From assembly GCF_905475465.1 (NCBI RefSeq), contig NC_062242.1:9327501-9391500 (forward strand): a DNA stretch of 64,000 nt, written 5' to 3'. A program made the position numbers and the translations under genes. The DNA comes from Pieris napi. Taxonomy: Eukaryota > Arthropoda > Insecta > Lepidoptera > Pieridae. The notes beneath the pieces were generated by a model. That model was given only the letters and a program-made list of their open reading frames with translations. It did not search any database and was not told where the DNA came from. Positions 20,511 to 33,235 of this stretch are shown one piece after another (the stretch's first letter is position 1; each line of letters begins with the position of its first letter).

Positions 20511-21325
20511 ATTTTTAATAATTTATCTGCAGGGCCTGTTTTTGTAATATTCAGGTCGTGCTTTCTAGTTTCTTGTGCTTGTTTAGGTTCTCGTTTGCTG
20601 CTTTGTCCACAATCGGCCCCTGTCTTTGCTTTCCTGTCGATAGACACTATTTATATCATTAATTGTCAGTCAGACTTTGACTTTCTACCTTCCTTTCTCC
20701 ACGTGTAATCCTTGACCTTCCTGTGCCCTGTGACTTGCCCTCGTTCCTTGTTCATGTGACTCATTGTCCGTAATCCATTTTCCTCTATTTCCTTTATATT
20801 ATGTAAGTTTTCTATAGTATTATGTAGTGGTTTAGCCAACAAAATATAAACAGATTATCTCATAAATACGCTTATTTCTACAATAATCTTCTTATTTATC
20901 ATAATCTTCTTTTAACTGATAAAAGCGAGTAACTAAAAGTTGTTTTCAGTTATCATATGGATCGAGTGTTTGTTATGAGATAAAATATTATTTCTAAATC
21001 TTGAAAAGGAAAAATAAGGCTAAATAATCTGGTTTTCTCGTATTCATAAAAAGTTTTTGTGAAAATGGATTGTAACTCAATGTTATGTATTGGATTTGAT
21101 GGGTTTATATTTTTTTCTCGATAAAAACTAGTTAGTTCTCTACATATTTCATTCTCTAAAGAAAATTTAAAGATTTTAATTATAAAAATCTGATTTTCTT
21201 AACTTATAAATTCCTGTTAATTTCAAAGAATAGCATTATTAAAATTTCACATCTTAAAATAAAATAAAATTCTCTAATTCTTTTTAACTTGTACTTATTG
21301 ATCAACGATATATTGTTTACGTTAC
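20511..21325. other. no gene seen
   Basis: A less AT-rich patch at 20.5-20.8 kb with open frames on both strands but no domain, then AT-rich sequence. Confidence 0.35.
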
Positions 21326-21329
21326 GTTT

Positions 21330-21482
21330 AGTTCCTCGTGGTCCGTTCTACGCCCTTGATTTGAGAACTGGCAGTAGGTAAATGTAAAATTAGAAGCATT
21401 TAGTAATATGTTTTTCTTTATTGACGTTCATAAGTGTACATTGTGTTACCCAAATGAATAAATGATTTTGAATTTGACTTTG
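21330..21482 (+). mobile_element. retroelement 3' end (family R), truncated
   Basis: 'ctacgcccttgatttgagaa', then 'ctggcagtaggtaaatgtaa', then 'cataagtgtacattgtgtta' and a tail of 'tgattttgaatttgacttt'. It is the 3' part of the longer copy at 23,160-23,590. Confidence 0.65.
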
Positions 21483-23155
21483 ACTGTGATTTTGGCGAAA
21501 ATAGGAATTACGAAGACATCATCATCGGACAAACGAATAACAATAGTCAGAGGCATGGTTATCTAATTATTGCTAAAAGATGTATAAATAATACTTTCGC
21601 ATCGAATCCGCGCTTTGAGTCCGTTTAAAAATACTCTATAAGTCTATACCGCAAAAGTCTACAATTTTAAATTTCTATCGCTTTGAAGAAATGGCATTAA
21701 CACACTATTATTATACTTAAAAAGTAATAAAATCTATGAGCAGTGTAGACGTGTGTTTGAATCAAGGAGCAGTTAATACTTTCTCATACTGTGAAAAAAG
21801 AAAAAGAGTAACATAAGGAAACCGGAATGTTTTGGACCCAAATGTATATAAAATATTGTCTCAGGCACAGAATGCTAATCACATACTCGTCTATAAAAAA
21901 ATATCAAAGAAAAAAAATAATCTGATGCCGAAACCCATATACTGGATTATTTATTATTATTACTGAGAATTGTCTAATTTATAATGATTTAACGTGCGAT
22001 AGGATTTGAAAGCTCTCAATTATTCCTTGTTAGTATACAAATTTGTTGTGTTGCCAATACAATACTGACAGCGGCGATATAGTAAACATAACGAGACTAA
22101 AATACAGACTATAAATTAAACAGTAAATCCCTTCAGGTCTCCGTACACTGGCTATTTCGACGTCAATTAAATAAAATGTTTAGGCAAAGAGTTAGCTTCA
22201 AATTTTTTTTACACATTTTTATTAGTGAACAATGCTACGGACGTATCGTTTATGCAGGTTTGCATGCTCCGAATAAGCTTTTCTAGCTAAGCTAAATCTG
22301 TACTGATTTTTGCCTGTTGTGGTCTGCATTTATAGTTACATTAGTACGTATTATAAAAACTTTATTTACACAAACACTCGTCAGCCAATCGCCGGTATGA
22401 GTTTTAGTTTTTCTTACGGTACCGCTCTCTGTTCTCCTCTTTTAAATGCATTTTATAAGTCTTCTTTATTACCTGAACCAAGGTATAATACTGTTAAACC
22501 TCGTTATTTATGTGTTACGACTGAGGGAAAAACATAGTTGTTTTTAACGCATGTTTATGAATACGGTTAGGTAAAGTTTACCATGATTTCAATTAGAAAA
22601 CAACTACCATATCTTATAAAATTTAAAGAAATCATTAAAAACACTCTTAATATATTATATAAAGAGTTGTTTGCAGATATATTTGTTTAAAGTGGCACAT
22701 TCACTGTTCTTGTTCAAATAGTCATAATCAAACGCATTCTGTTTACATCTGTTATTTTTTACTAATCTTAAATGGATTAAGTAATTTAATACCTTATGTA
22801 GTTTTGCCCCTCTTGGACCTAATCTATTTATTCAAAGTGGTTGCCCTAAAGCGATAACGCCAGTTGTCCTCATTTTTATTTAGTTACTTTAATTGTACTG
22901 TATTGAAACGAAGGGTTAATAAATAAATAATAACGAATTATTAAACGCGGTGGTTATATCTTGGTACATATCGACCGCAACGCAGCACCGCTTGTTTAAT
23001 CAAATTAACTCTCCCAGCAGCGCGTACCTCGTCAGCTTTTATTTATCTTTTAAGCGGCTGAAAAACGAGCTTTACGATTATCTATTTATTACCTTAGGTA
23101 CAGCAAAGAAGAAGACAAAAAGTGCTCAAGTTTTGCCGATGGCTGGCCATGCGTC
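21483..23155. other. no gene seen; LINE 3' scrap near 22,840-22,925
   Basis: Contains 'ttgccctaaagcgataacgc' and 'aacgaagggttaataaataa' (22,840-22,925), a decayed copy of the 3' end seen at 20.4 kb. The rest is unremarkable. Confidence 0.4.
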
Positions 23156-23159
23156 ATGC

Positions 23160-23590
23160 TCGTGAACGGGTGCTGCTTGTGGTGACTGGTCGTACTTGAA
23201 TTCGTGTATGCGGTGATGTTGGTTATTTCAACTATGTGTTTGCGTGTTGTTCTCACGAGAATGTAAGTGCGTGCTCCTATTTCATCATTACTCCTGGTGA
23301 TAGAGGACAAATCTTTGTTTTTAATTTATGTTATTATTATTAATTACTTAAAATGTCACATGGGACATGGTGTAATGGTTACAGCTCCTTACAAATATTT
23401 TGTAAAACAAAAAAATGGCGATTAAAAAGAGTGGCGGAGAGTTTATTGCCAGTTCTCTCCCGTTCTACGCCCTTGCTTTGAGAACTGGCAGTAAATGTAA
23501 AATTAGAAGCATTAATTTGTATTTCTTTACTGACAAGTCATAAGTGTACATTATGTTATCTATGTAATTAAATGATTTTTTTACTTTTAC
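23160..23590 (+). mobile_element. retroelement 3' end (family R), longest plus-strand copy
   Basis: From 'gtacttgaattcgtgtatgc' through 'gttctcacgagaatgtaagt', 'ggacatggtgtaatggttac', 'gtggcggagagtttattgcc' and 'gtctttactg'-like sequence, to an AT tail. The minus-strand copy at 52,320-52,745 has all the same blocks in inverse order. It is probably a non-LTR 3'UTR; no coding part is visible. Confidence 0.65.
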
Positions 23591-23595
23591 TTTTT

Positions 23596-23646
23596 AACTA
23601 CCTTAGGGATGATAGTCGCACCCTGAAGTCACTAGGCCAACACTAA
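23596..23646 (-). mobile_element. fragment of SINE family 1 head
   Basis: 'ccttagggatgatagtcgca', 'ccctgaagtcactaggccaa' is the complement of the tRNA-like head of family 1. The rest of the element is missing. Confidence 0.55.
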
Positions 23647-26300
23647 CCTGTAATAATAGGCTTTTATTATTATTTCTTTAAGTAATACATAAATAGATCT
23701 ACAAATTTTATTAATTATACTTAAATCAACATAATAATACTGACAAGTTAATTGAAAAATAACATCTTCGGAATTAAATGTATTTTCGACAAAACAATCA
23801 GCATTCAAGACACTTGATTTATCTTAATTGCTTTTTCATCCGACGGTCGAATATTGTTTTTGTATAAGTCACATTAATTAAAAAGAAAAATAATTACTTT
23901 TCCTATTTGAATTGAATAAAAAATAATTTTTAAAATCATATTTTGTTTACAATGATTAAATAATATTACTTGGGTAAATTAATAAAATATATTCATTACA
24001 AGACACGTTATTTTTTATACTTGGATAAAAACAAAATTTGGGTAGTATTTTTTACCACCCTCAAAACTAAATATTTTTGTTCATGTATACGAATTACATT
24101 TTCGACGCAAGAATTAGTATAAATTATGTAGGTACCATAATTTTGCTACAAAACGCTCTTAATAAATTGTTTTGACTTTATTTTACCTTTTTAATAAATA
24201 ATATTTTTTTCAAAATTATTATTTAATCGTGAGAGAGAGAAGTGATGGTGGTTAAGTGTTCGACTCTCGTTGTACTGCATGATCCTAGCCGTACATGACA
24301 TATTCATTATAATAATAATTATTTATTTATTGCAAGAATATGGTACAAAAATGGTACACACGCGCAAATTTGTCTTCAAAGGAATTTTACATTTTAAATT
24401 TTTAGTCATAAGAATTGAATTCTAATAATTAAATTAAATTCTAATTCTATTAAATGGGTCAATTCTTATATTATTTATTAAATGTTGTATGTCTATGGTG
24501 AAGGTTTTTTTTAAAATATTTTCTCTGCACTAAGGCATCATTTATCATTACGCCTTACTTAAGACAAGTACTTAAAGTTTAACCGAAGTGAAAAAACCGA
24601 AGAAGAAAGTGTCCAATAACACTACTTACAATCTCTATTAAGGAAAGACACGCTGTTCTTGTGCACTATTCCTTCCACTTACTTATGGTGAAGGTAAAAA
24701 TAGTGATTCGCATGTCTAAAATGTCTAAAATCATGTCTAAAAGCCATGACCTAAAAAGATAACGTCGCTGGATTAATACAACTATTAATATCTCGAGAGT
24801 TCTCTTTTCGAAACTGCATATTCAAATGCATTCTGCGAAAAACGTATTTTCATCATAGATACGACCTGTCATAAATTTAAAAGCCTGTATATATAACTCC
24901 GGTGCCGACGAAGCTAAAACGCAAAGTGATCTACATTAGGCCGTGACGGGAGAAATATATGGAATGTCACCTTCGGTCTCATCCTTTTAGTAATTTAAAA
25001 ATGTGAACATTTGAATTTATATTCTCATAAAGAAGAAAACTTCCATTAACAGCCTCTTTTTGGGCTGTGCATTGAAAGAGAAGCAAGGCAGTCTTGTCTA
25101 TCAGGGTAAAAAAAATCTTGTTAGGAACTTCAAGTTTTCTTATGAATATGTGATATAATTTAATAAGCATTCAATGTTAAAATACGTGATAATTTTTAAA
25201 TCTTGGATATTTAGTTTCAATGCAGTTTCAGTTGACGTACAAAGTTTTATTTCTTCATACTTATACTTGCGCACTTGCTTGTACCCATTATGTTTATTAG
25301 TTTTTTTGTTTCAAAGATAACATAGTACATAATCCTAATAGAATCACAACAATAATATATCCATAAATTTGCAATAATTGCATTGAACACAAAAAATACA
25401 ATAATAATACAAATGAAATATAAACATATTTACTACCCTGCACTGTTTTACACAATTATTTTCAACGTTCATAAGTGTACATTGTGTTACCTAAATGAAT
25501 AAATGATTTTGATTTGATTTGATTTGTCAATTAAAACGAAGTACGAGTAAATATGAGTATCTAATCCAACATTGTTTTTAATGTTAGAAATCTGTATTTT
25601 GAATTCAAATGTATAATGTATAAATATACATATAACGTTGCTTAAGATTTCCTACTAATTCTACGCCTATTTATTGGCTGGGTGTACTGTGTTCAAATGC
25701 TTAAGATCCAATAAATTTTCTTCTTCTTCTTTTGGTACCTCTCCGTTACTGGAAGTTGGTCGTCTAGTGAACCTGTCTTTCCTGTGCCAAATGCAGCAAC
25801 TCTCAACCTCGAGTATCCCTCATAACTTGTTAATTAACTGGTCTGAATGATAAACCACCTCTACCTATTTAGACCAGTTGGTCTCGAAAAAAAAGTGTCT
25901 CGGTTCGAAGGACCAAAATATTTAAAGAAAAGTTAAAGTAACGTAGACGATTATTATTCGTTATAATCACTACAATTTATCTGTTATTGTAATAAAAAGA
26001 TCCGAAAGCTTTTTTATTTAATGTACTAAAATACTTCTGAATTTTCAAATATAAAGCATTCCTAAAATGTTATTTCTAACAAAATTATAAAAGCCTACGA
26101 TCCTCAATAAACAAAATCCGCCGCACGTTACGAAAATTTATTTAGGTTTGAGTTTGTATACATTTAGTTAGCGGCAATTTTTCATTTTTCCGTTTACACA
26201 GAATATATGGGCGTCGTGGGTTAATTTATTAGCGAATTGGAGGACACAGGAGGGCATAGGATACATGTGACCCGCGATAGTGCTTGCTTAAAATTATCAG
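23647..26300. other. no gene seen; short LINE and family R tails
   Basis: AT-rich. A scrap at about 24,320-24,420 resembles the LINE tail ('ttatttattgcaagaatatg'), and 25,455-25,528 is a family R end ('cgttcataagtgtacattgt', then TTTGA repeats). Nothing coding is supported. Confidence 0.4.
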
Positions 26301-26302
26301 TG

Positions 26303-26525
26303 TAGTGTTGGATAAGTGGCTTCAGCGACATCAGTGGATTTTTGTGTATATATGCGAATTTAACCTTCCGGTTTCCTCACGATGTTTTCCTTAACCACGT
26401 GTGGTTGACCTTAAACCTTATGATGACGGAGAGTGTCATGCAAAGAAGGCTGATAATCTGCTTAGAAAAACATGATCACGAAACAGATACAGAAACCTGA
26501 GGCTCAGACCTTAAAAGCTTGTACA
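26303..26525 (+). mobile_element. SINE family 1, strongly diverged
   Basis: Order preserved: 'tagtgttggataagtggctt', then 'ccggtttcctcacgatgttt' (an inverted middle segment compared with other copies), then 'atgatcacgaaacagataca' and 'gaaacctgaggctcagacct'. The middle block in the opposite sense suggests rearrangement. Confidence 0.5.
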
Positions 26526-26559
26526 CTAATTTTTTGGTTCAAACTTCAAATAACGTCAT

Positions 26560-26672
26560 AGTTTTTATAGAACGAGGAAAACGGGCAGGAGGCTCACATG
26601 ATGGTAGGAGATAAAATATCATGGACACTCTCAATGCCAGAGGGCTCGCGACTGCGTTGCCAGCCTTTTAAG
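26560..26672 (-). repeat. dispersed short repeat (ggccggcaacgc type)
   Basis: 'aaaacgggcaggaggctcac', 'catggacactctcaatgcca' and 'gctcgcgactgcgttgccag' match the repeat at 10.44 kb in the same orientation. Confidence 0.6.
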
Positions 26673-27114
26673 AATTGCTCATAAAGAATACCCAAGATCA
26701 TCCGTACCAGACATGAAGTATTGCCATAGCACAGTATAAAATATAACAGGCGTAGTTAAAATAGGAAACCACAAAGTTAACTTATAACTCATAATATTAT
26801 TACTGAAAGGGGCTATTTTTGGACTGGAATAGTCCATAATTGATTTATGTTAGGCCTTGGACTCGATGTCAGATAACTGAATTATACTAAAATGGTTTGC
26901 TGCGTTACAATATGGCTCAAAAAAAGATGGTATGCAGAAGGCTTGTAGTCAAAAAGTCCATAATTTCAACTAATAGCTATTTAATTTCGCCTCTTTGTTA
27001 ATAATAAGCCTTGTAATTATTTTTGTGTATGTTCAACTATGCCACCCGTGGGCTGATCTGTGATGATCACGGGGCTAATCGTTGGGAATTGCAATTCCCA
27101 TAGTCTAATGTGAT

Positions 27115-27252
27115 TTTTTTGCCAAATGAGGAGGAGGCTGATCTGATGTTTAGTGATACCGCCCATGGAAACCGACCTGATATTTCGTGATACTGCCGCC
27201 CGGATTCTTGTACCTGGGCAAGCGCCTAGAAGGCTCGCAAGTGTGTTTCTGA
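27115..27252 (-). repeat. dispersed short repeat, with internal partial duplication
   Basis: The unit 'ctgatgtttagtgataccgc' occurs, then again as 'ctgatatttcgtgatactgc' about 50 bp later, so the first half is repeated before the closing 'agaaggctcgcaagtgtgtt'. Confidence 0.5.
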
Positions 27253-27764
27253 AGCATTAAACTCCTTGTACAACAATTAACTAATTAACACTCAATACAT
27301 TTAGGTTATTCTCTTCGTAATACAAAATTGTTGTTTCGTCTTGGTTTTATTTAAATAAAAGGTATGTCACTTTCGGACACTTGAGAAGTCATCGATAACA
27401 TCACAAAAAGGTTTTCTACTTTGTTTTACTTTATAGTTTGATTACGGAAAACTAAATAATGAATCGGTTAACAGAAACTTCTTGCATTCTTTGACACATA
27501 AAAACACAAATTCATTGCTCCTTGTTCCTACATATTTTACATAAATGGATAATAGAAACCCGATTTTATTCTGCCATACGCACCTTTTCTCTGTGGAGTG
27601 GACTTTATAAAATACAATTTATTCATCTAAAGCGGTGTGTAGAAAATATTTTTTTGTATCAAAATTAATACGCTAAAAGATGCGCTTTAATTACGTCAAA
27701 AACTATTACTAACCAGGAGTGTAAAGGTTGCAGGTCCAAACAAACATCTTGTAAAAAAAAAGTC

Positions 27765-27961
27765 ATGGTTCGACAAAAGACTTCGGTGTTCATCGAATCT
27801 CGCTGTTGGCGTGAAATCTCAGCTTAGCTCGGGCTGTTTATGCGAGCGTAGCTGAGCCGAAATGGGCTTTTTCCGCGACAAGGTCGTCTCCTGCGAGACT
27901 CGGACCTCGGCTTGGGCCGCCGCGGGGTGGTCAATTGTTTTAGTGGGTATTGTCGAGTTCT
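27765..27961. other. GC-rich island of unknown origin
   Basis: Clearly richer in G and C than its surroundings. Includes 'tcagcttagctcgggctgtt' and 'gcgagcgtagctgagccgaa' (a short inverted pair) and 'gggccgccgcggggtggtca'. It directly abuts the fold-back MITE at 27,962. It may be part of an old transposon; no domain is recognised. Confidence 0.35.
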
Positions 27962-28163
27962 GCCTTGCGATTCTGTAACTCACTTTTCGAACTCACACAG
28001 CGGTCATTTTATGATTTGGCATTCTGATAAGGTGGGAGCTTGTAGTTTATTGTTTATCAGAATGACAAATCATAAAATGACTGCTTCACGACTGATTTGA
28101 GAGCGACCGCCGATGCGAAAACCGCAGTGTGAGTTCGAAAAGTGAGTTACAGAATCGCAAGGC
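27962..28163. mobile_element. fold-back MITE family A, copy 2, left arm with internal deletion
   Basis: Ends GCCTTGCGATTCTGTAACTC and its complement. The left arm lacks about 41 bp after CACACAGCGG, while the right arm is complete. The loop ('ggtgggagcttgtagtttat') is in the opposite orientation to the copy at 9.75 kb, as expected for an element inserted the other way round. Confidence 0.8.
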
Positions 28164-29220
28164 TGTAATGAGAGTGGTATTTGTATGAGAAGGAGTCCCA
28201 CCAGAGCCTGGGATGAGGAAATGTATTTCCATCACGGATATAAAAAAGACACAGTCTTACTTATTAATATAACATTTACATATAATAATAATAATTAAAA
28301 ATGAATAAATAGAAAATGAAAACTAATTTAAAAAGTTTTAACACAAAGGGTCAAATTAGCGCGATACTTAACTTACAACCAATTTGAGAAATTGTTAGAT
28401 ACAAGATATCAGAATTCTTACTTGTTATATTAAAGAGTATTTGTGTAGAAGTCTTGTTTCGAATTTATACAGTAACGGACACAAAATTGAGAACAAAAAC
28501 TAATGATATATGTCGAAGCAATGTTATACGTGTATATTAAACTAATAATAAATGTAACACATTTTGTAGTTGTACATGTATGTAACTTATGATATTACAG
28601 AGTTTTAAAAACAAATCGTTTATTTTTAAACTCTATAATTTATAGACGTCATAATTCTCAAGTAGGTATTCATGATTTGTCCTCATGTGTCTGGGAAAAT
28701 TATATTCAAAAGTCGTTGAAATGTACCATTTTACAATATCCGAAATTTCATGCTACATTGAAAAATATTTCGAATGTCGTTTTTATGATAGAGATGAAAC
28801 TAAAATATGTACTACAGAGAAAGGTTCGGTGGGCGTTGATACACAATTTAATTTAAACAATAATCCCTGAATACTTAACTCGTTTCGATATTCTAAACAT
28901 GAAGAAAGGCACACAATTGACAGTCGTAAAGAGAAGCAGATAATTAGTATGGGAACAATGTTAGACTGATAATATAGTAACTAATACGTGACCTTGAAAT
29001 AGTTCAAAATACGCACAAACCATCAACAAAAAATTATAAAATCCAGGGCGTAACTAATAAATAAAATTAGCAAAAATTCAACCAAATTCATGTGCGTATA
29101 GCATAACCCAAGTGTTGTTTACAAAAAAAAGTTAGTGATGAAGTATGATGATCGGCCGAGTTAAAATACCAATCCTCCCCTCATCAAATTGTATAAAATA
29201 AAAAAGCAACCACACAACCA
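28164..29220. other. no gene seen
   Basis: AT-rich, without a supported frame or element end. Confidence 0.35.
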
Positions 29221-29305
29221 GGTCTTCGTCAAATCCTTGGCATATTCTGGCCCGAGAGAATTTCTAACCATCAGCTACGGGAACTTTGCAATAAGGTGCA
29301 AATAT
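29221..29305 (+). mobile_element. scrap of a non-LTR endonuclease/reverse transcriptase C-terminus
   Basis: Encodes RQILGIFWPERISNHQLREL, then CNKVQ. The (R)xILGIxWPxxISN pattern is one I associate with the C-terminal part of lepidopteran non-LTR proteins. Frame and ends are lost on both sides. Confidence 0.5.
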
Positions 29306-29686
29306 ACTATTTCTTTTATTTCCTTAAAACTGTGTCGCAGACAGAAAACAGACGTAAAAGTATTATAAAATGAGAATAATTAATTTTATTTCACTTATTC
29401 TAAATTAATTGGCTTATTGTGTACATTTTCTGTTATCAGATTACCGGTCTTGTTATTGCCACAATTTGGGGAAAAGCCTCTAATTTGAGAGTTGTTTTCT
29501 TATTTAGAGACACAAATTCCTTTGAAGCATTGTATCTGTGTGGTTCTTAAGATCTTTTATATGTTCTATAAACATTATTTTATAGCAAATTTTGTTTCTG
29601 CGCTTGCAATCTTTGAAAGTTTTTATCTTATGTAAATAGAATATTAACGAACATGAAAACAATAATATCATAACATACTTAACAAA

Positions 29687-29958
29687 CAGTGTTGATCTAA
29701 GATCGTAGGTTTGACCCCGGCTGTGCACCAATACATCCATACACCACCATCCATACATACACCAAAGTATGTGCGTACGCATACCATGCGAATTACGCTT
29801 TCTCGTACGGTGAAGGAAAACATCGTGAGAAAACAAAAGGTAATAAGGCACAGAAGGTTTATCCTACTTGCCTTTTAGAAAAAAAATATCACGGATGAGG
29901 AAAAATAAGACGAATATTGTCTGGTTGTTGTATTGGTTGTAGCGCTACTGGTTTTTTT
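29687..29958 (+). mobile_element. SINE family 1, diverged
   Basis: 'cgtaggtttgaccccggctg' (decayed B box), 'tgcaccaatacatccataca', 'acggtgaaggaaaacatcgt' and 'ctacttgccttttagaaaaa', ending 'ttgtagcgctactggttttt'. A small local expansion of CATACA(C) units lies after the head. Confidence 0.65.
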
Positions 29959-29959
29959 T

Positions 29960-31455
29960 AGAATACAGAAATAACTGAGATACTATAACTGTCTCTAAAA
30001 ACTATAAGCGTACGATGTCGATCTGAACCACCGACGTTATTCTCGAAATGAAACTCGAAGTAAGTTGTAAATGTTGAGTTTATTGGTCGAACGTTAGTAA
30101 TTGACACAATTATAAAGCGAAGCAAGCTTATAGATTTACGCAGCCGAAGAACGTATTGGTTTCACTAAAGAGGTTCGATTACTTTGTTTTCTGAGAGCGG
30201 TTATATACTTTGGTAAATTCAAACTTAAAATCGTGGTTTTTCGTTAGAATTATTACATTAATGAAATAAGTTAGCAAAACTGTATGAAAAGCGAAATAAT
30301 ACGTGGAATTGAAATCCCGTCGTTAAATAGGTCGTATATGTAACTTAATTCATGAAAGTTGAAAACGTTAATATAATATTTAAACTTCAGGTATTTCAGT
30401 GCAAAAATTTGATATGAAAGTTTGCGAAGCTCTCATACATTTTATGTAAAATTTTAATATTTTCAAGATTTTTATTTCAGTACATTTTTGGATGGGTTGC
30501 TATTTTAAGTTCTCGGTTTAAATTAAAATACTCTTATTGTGACATTAAAAATCACATTTATACTAGTATAAACCTACGTTTTGAAAATTTTATTAGTTTT
30601 CAACGTGGATACAATCGAACAGCTTTGATTTAATTTTAATTATAACTTTAATTTTCGGACATATATGAACTAAATAAGCTTTATTTGTTATATTGCGGGC
30701 ATATGCACTGAAATTATTAATCAGGATACAATTCCTGTTGAAGTGATTGGATTAAGTAGTATATGAAACTAACTTACTATTAAATTACTCGTGTAATGCC
30801 ATTTAGAACGTAGTTACTACGCAGTTCCGTTTTAATACTATTCACTATGCAACAGTATTAAACAACTATAATGTGTAGTAGTCTCAGTTGAGACATTGTA
30901 AGTAAACATGTTTTTAAGTGTATTCATTGTTTGTAACTTTGTTGTAAAGTAGGATTGGAAAAAAGCTGATTAAAAAACCAGTTCACATTGTATTAAACAA
31001 ATCCTTTTTTTTACATTATTTAAAATTACTTCAACCTATTAAGGTTCAAACAAGATCTTTTTAAATATGGAACGCTTTACATTGTCTGTACCTGTATGTT
31101 CTAACTAATAAGGTTGAGTTTTAAATTGGGCAACATATGAACTTTTCAACCGGAACTATACCGGCGGGGAATACCCTGAAAACTATGAATTATATACATG
31201 ATAAGGGGAAACCATATTTATATTTAAATGAGAGGAAGAACCAGTAGTCCATTGAAGTCCTTGCGATAGCTGACAATAGGGATTTTCACAACAAGATTTT
31301 CCCGGCGGGGCATTACTTATGAATTCTATAAACACGAGTGCCTTTCTAATATTTATTTTTATTATTAATTCTGCTACTCTGTCAAATATCTCCAGTGTGA
31401 TAAAAAACACGGTTTAAAGTAAAACTGTTTAAAACAAATTGTCTTAATCATACCA
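29960..31455. other. no gene seen
   Basis: AT-rich, no supported feature. An isolated frame at 31,183-31,410 has no domain. Confidence 0.35.
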
Positions 31456-31698
31456 GCCCTGCGATTCTGTAACTCACTTCACGAACTCACACAGCGGTTT
31501 TCGCATCGGCGGTCGCTCTCAAATCAGTCGTGAAGCAGTCATTTTATGATTTGGCATTCTGATAAACAATAAAGTACAAGCTCCCACCTTTTCAGAATGC
31601 CAAATCATAAAATGACTGCTTCACGACTGATTTGAGAGCGACCGCCGATGCGAAAACCGCTGTGTGAGTTCGTGAAGTGAGTTACAGAATCGCAGGGC
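31456..31698. mobile_element. fold-back MITE family A, copy 3, arms identical
   Basis: A 243-bp palindrome. By eye the two arms of about 106 bp match at every position, including the copy-specific variant CTTCACGAAC (left) and GTTCGTGAAG (right), where other copies have CTTTTCGAAC. The loop contains 'caataaagtacaagctccca'. It is probably the youngest or most recently homogenised copy here. Confidence 0.88.
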
Positions 31699-32955
31699 TG
31701 CCCTGTTGAAGACGTTTCTACATTAGTTGCAGCTCCATTGCTTTAGTGATTAAGGTAAAATTCAGAAACAAGGCACTGAGTCGAACAGTATGTTCAATGT
31801 GTTATAGATTTTAGAATACAAGTTCATACATACATAGTTGAACATACACCATACCCTTAGATATACCTACCATAGACAAGGCGGTACGGTTCAAAGACGT
31901 AGCCTGGACTGAATATCAGTAAATAATAATAAAAAATTGTATCACAGATAATAAGACCCGAGTCATTCCGGGCGAGGCTGTGCAGTTAATAAGCCACTTT
32001 TGAGTAAGGGCTTAGCTTGGTAGGAAAGCTCCTAAGTAGTTCTCTGGTATGTATTGCTGGGGATTGCATTACACATTTATTCTTTATCACGCAAAATATT
32101 TGAGGACAGAATAAAACAAAACTTCTGGTACTTTTCATTTTTGGTTTGTAATTTATATGTATTTTGAAACTTACCACGGTTTTTAAAAGGTTGAATGGCT
32201 ACCTTTTACTTAAGGAAACACTTGAAAAAGCGAAACTTCATTAGCAAAAGATAATGAATACGAAAACAATTAACAAAACTCTTGGAAGTTATTTTCCCCA
32301 AATTGCTTTCCTTTTTGTCCATTTTCATTGAAATAACCTGAAGATAATTAAGTTTGTAGTTCCCTTATGTTTGAGATGAATTGGCAAGGAACAATTTCAA
32401 ATTGTTTCGTATTTCGTTCCCCTTGGACGGGACGTTGCGTGGAGTGGCTAAATATAAATATTACATTTTGTTCCAGTTTCCAAGACTGATGCTGTTGTTT
32501 ATATGTTTATTTGTATAATTTGGCTTGTAGCACCAAAAGATACCATACAAGTATTTCAGAACATAGATAAGGTTTTGGTCTCTTAGTGAGGTTATGAAAG
32601 ACAATGACATGCCCATGAATCATAAGAGAAAGGTAACTACGTACGGTACGGTACGGTAGGTACGGCTCCTGGTTGAACGGGATGCTTGATATTGTTTATA
32701 CTCTATATTAACCACTCACGTATAACAAAAGAATAATGCTAATTGCTGTGAAATGCTACGTAATGCAATGCTGAAGAGAGTGCCTGCGTCTGGCTATCCT
32801 CTCGGGGCGTACCTCCGTAAGATTTAGGTTATTGTCACCCTTATAAGAAAAATTTACCGTGCCTAAAGTATGCCTGCCAAATCCTTTCAAAATTGATATT
32901 CCAAAATAAATGAGAAAGAATCATTGGAGGACACAAAAAAAAGTAAAACTAAATT
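31699..32955. other. no gene seen; short TACGG tandem at 32,640-32,668
   Basis: AT-rich. 'acgtacggtacggtacggta' is a short tandem of TACGG units. Nothing coding is supported. Confidence 0.35.
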
Positions 32956-33235
32956 CAAGGATTCAAAAATGACGGACGGAAATGGGGTGGGACACATGAT
33001 AAGGAAAAATGGAAGGTAACAGAGTGGTATCCTAGGGATAGATAGAGAAGCAAGAGGAGACAGGTGAGGCGTTGGGAGGACAACATAAGAAGGATAGCCG
33101 GGGCAGAATGGTAAAGAACTTCGAGAGACTGATGAAAATGCGACAGGTCTTTGTCGAGAGACAAGCAGATTAGTTGTACCAGTGTAAAAAATACTGTAAA
33201 GTGTTGTATAAAAAAATACTATATATATAAAGCAG
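32956..33235 (+). mobile_element. C-terminal end of a non-LTR retrotransposon ORF2, degenerate
   Basis: Fragments in one frame: KVTEWYPRDR, stop, then RRQVRRWEDNIRRIAGAEW. From memory, lepidopteran endonuclease/reverse transcriptase proteins end with a segment like TEWYPRD...RRWEDDIR...AG..W. Several stops are present. It probably belongs to the same general type as the fragments at 57.66 and 61.65 kb. Confidence 0.65.

Noticed and set aside
29504..29851. 115-residue minus-strand frame
   Set aside because: Mostly reads through the SINE at 29,687-29,958; no domain.
32640..32668. Satellite or CRISPR-like array
   Set aside because: Only a few TACGG units; no spacers, no long array; CRISPR is not expected in an animal chromosome.
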